Below, in pieces: positions 63,541 through 64,000 of a DNA stretch of 64,000 nt. The notes beneath the pieces are model-generated. The model was not told the DNA's origin. It did no database searches and saw only the letters and a list, made by a program, of their open reading frames with translations. Position 1 is the first letter of the stretch; every line of letters begins with the position of its first letter. The position numbers were made by a program, and so were the translations under genes. Source of the DNA: Poecilobothrus nobilitatus (lineage: Eukaryota; Arthropoda; Insecta; Diptera; Dolichopodidae); the NCBI GenBank assembly GCA_947095535.1, contig OX352774.1:39820496-39884495 (forward strand). Direction: 5' to 3'.

Positions 63541-64000
63541 TATACCCTACACATTAAGTTTAGGGTATATTAATTTTGGTATGGTGTTTGTAACCACCAA
63601 AAGGAAGCGAGTTAGGTATAGACATATATATATTCTGAATCAGGATCACCTCCTGAGTCGATTTAGCGATGTCCCTCCGTCCGTCGGTCCGTACGCACGA
63701 TAACTCAAAAAATAATGATGCTATCTTGATGAAATTTATACTGTAGGTTAACAATGACTAAGGTAAGGCGGGGATTGTAAATGGGCGAAATCGGACCATG
63801 CGTTCGAGTACCTCCCATACAACTCCCAAAACCGAATACGCATATCTTCGAAATTAATAAAGATATAAACTTAAAACTTTGTACGAGGGTGTGTTTTTCT
63901 GAATCCCTCATATTCCTAAAATTTGAGATGAATTGCAGTGGTTGTTCGGGTACCTCCCATACAACTCCCAAAACAGAACAAGCATATCTTCGAAATTAAT
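63541..64000 (+). mobile_element. TATACCC-family repeat, 5' part with terminal hairpin, continues past window
   Basis: It starts with a perfect 9-bp stem, TATACCCTA...TAGGGTATA (63,541-63,569). Then come TTTGTAACCACCAAAAGGAA, TCCTGAGTCGATTTAGCGAT, CCGTCCGTCGGTCCG and CGATAACTCAAAAAATA. This architecture is widespread in fly genomes, as I recall it. Two 142-bp tandem units begin near 63,808: GTACCTCCCATACAACTCCC recurs at 63,950, as does AGCATATCTTCGAAATTAAT-type text. Open frames here are shadows of the repeat. Confidence 0.75.

Larger units (their letters stand above)
36137..64000 (+). other. Rab26: Rab26 intron 2 (5' part; at least 27.8 kb, runs off the window)
   Basis: It begins at a consensus GTAAGT. 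I looked for the next expected segments (NKVV, IWDTAGQERF, DVTN) in plus frames and found none, so the intron seems to extend past 64,000. Its content is AT-rich filler plus the repeats listed separately. Stretches with nothing recognisable are 36,137-37,430, 41,340-45,000, 45,340-47,020, 51,420-52,440, 52,640-55,380, 55,830-58,320 and 58,760-63,270. Microsatellites: (AT)n about 37,115-37,140 and 62,775-62,797; (GATT)n 38,363-38,382; a 30-base T run at 60,113-60,142. A nested gene cannot be excluded. Confidence 0.65.

Noticed and set aside
1..64000. CRISPR arrays, bacterial operons, ribosome binding sites or an rRNA cluster
   Set aside because: The sequence is eukaryotic nuclear DNA. No regularly spaced identical repeats, prokaryotic gene layout or rRNA motifs were seen.

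Overview
The window is very AT-rich (by eye about four-fifths A+T), full of A/T homopolymer runs and (AT)n tracts, and looks like insect nuclear DNA, most likely a fly. The reasons are spliceosomal GT-AG introns, a fly-like Rab26 GTPase, decayed non-LTR retrotransposons, tRNA-derived SINEs and foldback-type elements. Species cannot be named from sequence alone. Coding DNA is a tiny fraction, and most open frames here are chance products of low complexity or of decayed transposons.

Layout. 1-18.2 kb: AT-rich DNA with a degraded non-LTR element (8.7-9.87 kb), a 1.25 kb element with inverted termini and an internal tandem duplication (10.03-11.28 kb), and a few weak exon candidates. 18,203-18,346 (minus): a convincing 48-codon first coding exon of an unidentified gene, with a presequence-like N-terminus. 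18.35-29.44 kb: intergenic DNA between this exon and the divergent Rab26 gene, holding a foldback element at 23.1-23.87 kb.

29,443-64,000 (plus): the 5' part of a Rab26-type small GTPase gene. Exon 1 (29,443-29,844) gives a 134-residue acidic N-terminal extension. Exon 2 (36,026-36,136) gives the P-loop and switch I. Both junctions are phase 0, and exon 1 supplies the lysine just before the P-loop strand. Intron 1 is 6,181 bp. Intron 2 starts at 36,137 and I found no next exon, so it appears to run at least 27.8 kb past the window end. Both introns are packed with repeats: a head-to-head inverted pair (30.27-32.09 kb), foldback-like word-repeat elements (one, 40,890-41,327, with an exact 9-bp flanking duplication), tRNA-derived SINEs (37.6, 47.2, 49.3 and 52.4 kb), non-LTR 3' fragments (38.7, 45.0, 48.4, 50.3 and 55.4 kb), a candidate MITE (58.41-58.74 kb), and a repeat family with a TATACCC...GGGTATA terminal hairpin (31.2 and 63.5 kb).

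I saw no evidence of an undescribed multi-gene system. The most unusual items are the foldback-like elements and the long inverted repeat inside the predicted Rab26 primary transcript.
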